Source: Streptomyces longisporoflavus (GTDB taxonomy: Bacteria; Actinomycetota; Actinomycetes; Streptomycetales; Streptomycetaceae). Taken from it: a DNA stretch of 64,000 bases. The stretch covers positions 1 through 64,000 of the forward strand of contig NZ_BMTR01000019.1 in assembly GCF_014649775.1 (NCBI RefSeq), read 5' to 3'. Under the pieces are notes generated by a model that was given only the letters and a program-made list of their open reading frames with translations, did no database searches and was not told the origin of the DNA. Shown in pieces: positions 61,218-64,000 of this stretch; the stretch's first letter is position 1; every line of letters starts with the position of its first letter. Both the position numbers and the translations under genes were made by a program.

Positions 61218-62378
61218 ATGCCCGCATCACCGAGCACCGCCCGGGCCATCAACGACCGGTTCGCCCTGGGGCTCCTGCAGCGCGAAGGCCCGCTGACCGC
61301 CAACCAGTTGAAGCAGCTGACCGGCCTCTCCAGGCCCTCGGTCGCCGACCTGGTCGAGCGCCTCCAGGGCTCGGGCCTGATAGCGGTCGTGGGGGAGGCG
61401 GGTGCCCGGCGCCGGGGACCCAATGCCCGGCTCTACGGGATCGTCGCCGACCGGGCTCACCTCGCCGCGCTCGACGTACGCACCGACGGCGTCTCCGTGG
61501 TGGTCACCGACCTGCTGGGCGCCGTACTCGCCGAAGCCTCCGCGCCCATCGGCGGCGACACCGGCACCGGCAGCGCGGTCGAGCAGGCCGTCGCCCTCGT
61601 CGAGCGCACCGCGCGCGAAGGCGGCGTCCATCTGCTGCACACCGTGGCGATCGGGGCGCCAGGGCTCATCGACCCCGCCACCGGTGAGCTGCGCGGCACC
61701 ACGGGACTCCCCGCCTGGCACCGCAGTCTCACCGGGGCCCTCCAGGAGCGGCTGCCGGCCCGCGTGCTGGTGGAGAACGAGACCAACCTCGCCGCCCGCG
61801 CCGAACAGCGGGAAGGCGCCGCCCACGACCGCGACACCTTCGTGCTCCTCTGGCTCGGGGAGGGCGTCGGCGCCGCCGTCGTCCTCGATGGAACCCTGCG
61901 CCGCGGCGCCTCGGGCGGCACCGGGGAGATCGGCTTCCTGCCGGTGCCGGGCACGGACCGGCTGCCGTCCGCCACCGCCTGCGACGGCGGTTTCCACTCG
62001 CTCGCCTGCGCCGCGGCGCTGCGTGACCTCGGCGCCGAACACGGAATCCTGGAGCCCGGCGCCGGCGCCGCCGACGTGATGCGCCACGCCGCCGGGACCG
62101 GCCACGAGGCCTATCTCGACGCGGCGGCCGACCGGATCGCCGTCGGCGCCGCGGCCATGGCCGCGATCCTCGACCCCGGCTGCGTGGTCCTGGGCGGCGA
62201 GGTGGGCCGCGCGGGCGGCGAACCGCTCGCCGTCCGGGTGGCGCACCGCCTCACCGCGATGTCTCCGCTGCGCACGGAGGTCAGGGCGAGCACCCTCGGC
62301 GGCTCGGCCGTACTGCGCGGCGCGCTGCTCGCCGCACGGGACGCGGCGCAGGACGAACTTTTCGGGCCACACCCCTGA
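61218..62378 (+). CDS. ROK-family transcription regulator
   Basis: A 386-residue regulator with an N-terminal winged HTH (NDRFALGLLQREGPLTANQLKQLTGL, then SRPSVADLVERLQGSGLI) and a ROK sugar-kinase-like domain: LAALDVRTDGVSVVVTDLLG in place of the kinase DxGxT, VAIGAPGLIDPATGELR, VENETNLAARAEQREGA, LWLGEGVGAAVVLDGTLRRG. The ROK zinc motif is degenerate: GEIGF instead of GEIGH, with only scattered cysteines later. It is therefore a regulator, not a kinase. ATG 61218 follows GGAAGG. It is divergent from the MFS gene and probably controls it through the palindrome at 61168-61188. Confidence 0.9.
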   Translation: MPASPSTARAINDRFALGLLQREGPLTANQLKQLTGLSRPSVADLVERLQGSGLIAVVGEAGARRRGPNARLYGIVADRAHLAALDVRTDGVSVVVTDLLGAVLAEASAPIGGDTGTGSAVEQAVALVERTAREGGVHLLHTVAIGAPGLIDPATGELRGTTGLPAWHRSLTGALQERLPARVLVENETNLAARAEQREGAAHDRDTFVLLWLGEGVGAAVVLDGTLRRGASGGTGEIGFLPVPGTDRLPSATACDGGFHSLACAAALRDLGAEHGILEPGAGAADVMRHAAGTGHEAYLDAAADRIAVGAAAMAAILDPGCVVLGGEVGRAGGEPLAVRVAHRLTAMSPLRTEVRASTLGGSAVLRGALLAARDAAQDELFGPHP

Positions 62379-62476
62379 CAGGCCCGCCCTGACAGGCCCG
62401 CCTGTGAGCCAGGCCACAGGGGTTCGCCCGTATGGGCCTCGATCAGGCGTGGCACACTGGCTTCGTACCAAAAGCA

Positions 62477-62603
62477 GCGCACTCCGGGGTCGGTGTAATT
62501 CCGAACCGGCGGTTATAGTCCGCGACCCGGCCGCCTCCAGCGGTCGGTTGACCAGGTGAAATTCCTGGACCGACGGTGAAAGTCCGGATGGGAGGCAGTG
62601 CGC
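62477..62603 (+). ncRNA. FMN riboswitch (RFN element)
   Basis: The sequence contains the conserved RFN core: GGGGTCGGTGTAATTCCGAA, ACCGGCGGTTATAGTCCGC, GACCAGGTGAAATTCCTGG and CCGACGGTGAAAGTCCGGAT ending GGGAGG. The closing stem is GCGCACT (62477-62483) with AGTGCGC (62597-62603). It controls the rib operon, turning it off when FMN is bound. The 170 bases to ribD hold GC hairpins (for example CCCGG-TTT-CCGGG) but no clear terminator with a T-run, so control may be by translation or Rho. Confidence 0.95.
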
Positions 62604-62773
62604 GGCGGGCGGGCATTCGTGCACGTCGCCGAATGGCTTGTTCTGGGGATACCCGGTTTCCGGGCTTCCCGGGAGAGGTCTCGTTTCCGGCGGCGCTCCC
62701 GGTGCCGCAGTCCGTACATTCTGTCGTCATCGACAGGCCCCGGAGTCCGTGCCCGAAGAGGCAGGAGGACCCG

Positions 62774-63877
62774 GTGGCCACCGCAGCCGCAGCCGCAGCG
62801 AACGACCATGAGCGCACCGCCATGCGTCGCGCCATCGGGCTCGCCGCCCTCGGACTCGGCTCCACCAGCCCCAACCCGGTCGTCGGATGCGTGATCGTCG
62901 ACGCGTCCGGAGAGACCGTCGGCGAGGGCCACCACCAGCGCGCGGGCGGCCCGCACGCCGAGGTCCACGCCCTGCGCGCGGCCGGCGAGAAGGCCCGCGG
63001 CGCCACCGCCCTGGTCACCCTCGAACCCTGCAACCACACCGGACGCACCGGCCCCTGCGCACAGGCGCTCATCGACGCCGGGATCGCCCGTGTGGTCTAC
63101 GCGGTCGGCGACCCGAACCCCACCGCGACCGGGGGCGCGCAGCGACTGCGTACCGCCGGAGTCGACGTGGTGGCGGGCCTGCTCGAAGCCGAGGCGGCAG
63201 CGGGCAACGCCGCCTGGCTGACCTCCGTGCGGCTCGGCCGCCCGCACGTCACCTGGAAGTACGCCGCCTCGCTCGACGGCCGCATCGCCGCAGACGACGG
63301 CAGCAGCCGCTGGATCACCTCCGGCGAGGCCCGCGCCGACGTCCACCGCCTGCGCGCCGAGTGCGACGCGGTCGTCGTCGGCTCCGGCACCCAGCGCGCC
63401 GACGACCCGCACCTCGCCGTGCGGGGCATCGAAGGCGCCGTCCAGCCGCTGCGCGTCGTCGTCGACACGAACGGCACCGCGGTCAGGCCCGGCGCCCGCG
63501 TCCTGGACGACGCGGCACCCACGCTCGTCGCGGTCGCCGAGAACGTGACCGCCGAAGGCGCGGCGGAGACCGTACGACTGCCGCGTGCGGACGGCGGTCT
63601 TGACATCCACGCCCTCCTCGGCGAGCTGCACGCGCGCGGAGTGCGTTCCGTCCTCCTCGAAGGCGGACCGACGCTCGCCGGAGCCTTCGTCGCCGCCGGC
63701 GCCGTCGACCGCGTCGTCGGCTACCTCGCCCCCGTCCTGCTCGGCGCGGGCCCCGCCGCCCTGAGCGGCGGCGGAATCACCACCATCACCGAAGCGTTGC
63801 GGCTCGACGTGAGCGAGACCGTCCGTATCGGCCCCGACCTGCGCGTCACCGCGACCCTCGTAGCGAAGGAGCACTGA
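62774..63877 (+). CDS. ribD: Bifunctional riboflavin biosynthesis protein RibD (deaminase/reductase)
   Basis: Deaminates the GTP-derived pyrimidine and reduces its ribose side chain in riboflavin synthesis. The 367-residue protein has the N-terminal CDA-type deaminase with zinc ligands in GGPHAEVHAL and TLEPCNHTGRTGPCAQAL and the PNPVVGCVIVD motif, then the reductase domain (RPHVTWKYAASLDGRIAADDG, SRWITSGEARADVHRLRAECD, VLLEGGPTLAGAFVAAGAVD). The GTG at 62774 is chosen because AGGAGG lies just upstream; the N-terminus ATAAAAAAN is a short alanine run. ribE follows immediately. Expression is under the FMN riboswitch. Confidence 0.96.
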   Translation: MATAAAAAANDHERTAMRRAIGLAALGLGSTSPNPVVGCVIVDASGETVGEGHHQRAGGPHAEVHALRAAGEKARGATALVTLEPCNHTGRTGPCAQALIDAGIARVVYAVGDPNPTATGGAQRLRTAGVDVVAGLLEAEAAAGNAAWLTSVRLGRPHVTWKYAASLDGRIAADDGSSRWITSGEARADVHRLRAECDAVVVGSGTQRADDPHLAVRGIEGAVQPLRVVVDTNGTAVRPGARVLDDAAPTLVAVAENVTAEGAAETVRLPRADGGLDIHALLGELHARGVRSVLLEGGPTLAGAFVAAGAVDRVVGYLAPVLLGAGPAALSGGGITTITEALRLDVSETVRIGPDLRVTATLVAKEH

Positions 63878-63878
63878 A

Positions 63879-64000
63879 GTGTTCACCGGAATCGTCGAAG
63901 AGCTGGGCGAGATCACCGCCGTCGAGAACCTGGACGACGCGTCGCGCTTCCGCGTCCGCGGCCCCGTCGTCACCGACGGCGCCAAGCACGGCGACTCCAT
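63879..64000 (+). CDS. ribE: Riboflavin synthase alpha subunit (partial, 5' end)
   Basis: Only the first 40 codons are in the window, starting FTGIVEELGEITAVENLDDAS, the invariant MFTGIVE start of riboflavin synthase. The enzyme dismutates two lumazines to riboflavin. GTG 63879 follows the ribD stop by 1 base and has AAGGAG at 63866-63871. The rest of the gene, and probably ribA/B and ribH, lie beyond the end. Confidence 0.92.
   Translation, partial: MFTGIVEELGEITAVENLDDASRFRVRGPVVTDGAKHGDS

Overview
This 64 kb window looks like core chromosome of a Streptomyces species. Coding GC is very high, GTG and TTG starts are common, and many genes overlap by ATGA, GTGA or TGATG. It carries bldD with its exact c-di-GMP signature, the actinobacterial integration host factor mihF, a GuaB1-type GMP reductase and an actinobacterial EF-P. 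As far as I recall, gene order follows the S. coelicolor SCO1440-1507 region. I saw no tRNA, rRNA, CRISPR array, insertion sequence or prophage.

Layout. (1) 1-4.6 kb: end of a membrane protein, rarA, then rpsD behind a structured leader, facing an STAND-like ATPase gene that appears to have lost its DNA-binding end. (2) 4.7-17.7 kb: a long plus-strand run of two small membrane proteins, alaS, ruvX, mltG, aroE, then aroC-aroK-aroB, a proline-rich P-loop protein, an M24 peptidase-like protein with a changed metal site, efp and nusB, closed by two strong hairpins. (3) 17.9-28.7 kb: bldD on the minus strand, then the pyrimidine operon pyrR-pyrB-pyrC-(membrane protein)-carA-carB-pyrD-pyrF with a PyrR-type RNA hairpin over the pyrR leader. 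(4) 28.7-39.1 kb: mihF, gmk, rpoZ, coaBC, metK, a degenerate priA, a repeat-rich spacer, a small HTH protein, fmt and rsmB. (5) 39-45.6 kb: an MMPL transporter, rpe, a SorC-family regulator behind periodic repeats, an orphan barstar-like protein and guaB1.

(6) 45.6-64 kb is more accessory. It holds a tightly coupled minus-strand operon of a luciferase-like monooxygenase, an SDR dehydrogenase and an SGNH hydrolase; an amino-acid permease with an Lrp regulator; two tandemly duplicated secreted proteins whose upstream regions are duplicated too; a nitrilase-family amidase with a lysine/arginine 2-monooxygenase-type flavoenzyme (a likely amino acid to omega-amide to acid route); a second luciferase-like oxidoreductase; a DUF5995-type protein; an anchored GH6 cellulase; a uracil permease; and a divergent MFS/ROK pair around a perfect palindrome. 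The window ends in an FMN-riboswitch-controlled rib operon (ribD, start of ribE).

The genes join up in several ways. RarA, RuvX and PriA concern replication and repair. RpsD, AlaS, EF-P, NusB, RpoZ, Fmt and RsmB concern gene expression. The aro, pyr, coaBC, metK and rib genes supply precursors. The most testable new points are the rpsD leader RNA, the degenerate peptidase beside efp, the LLM-SDR-SGNH operon, the duplicated secreted pair with its conserved upstream hairpins, and the monooxygenase/amidase pathway.
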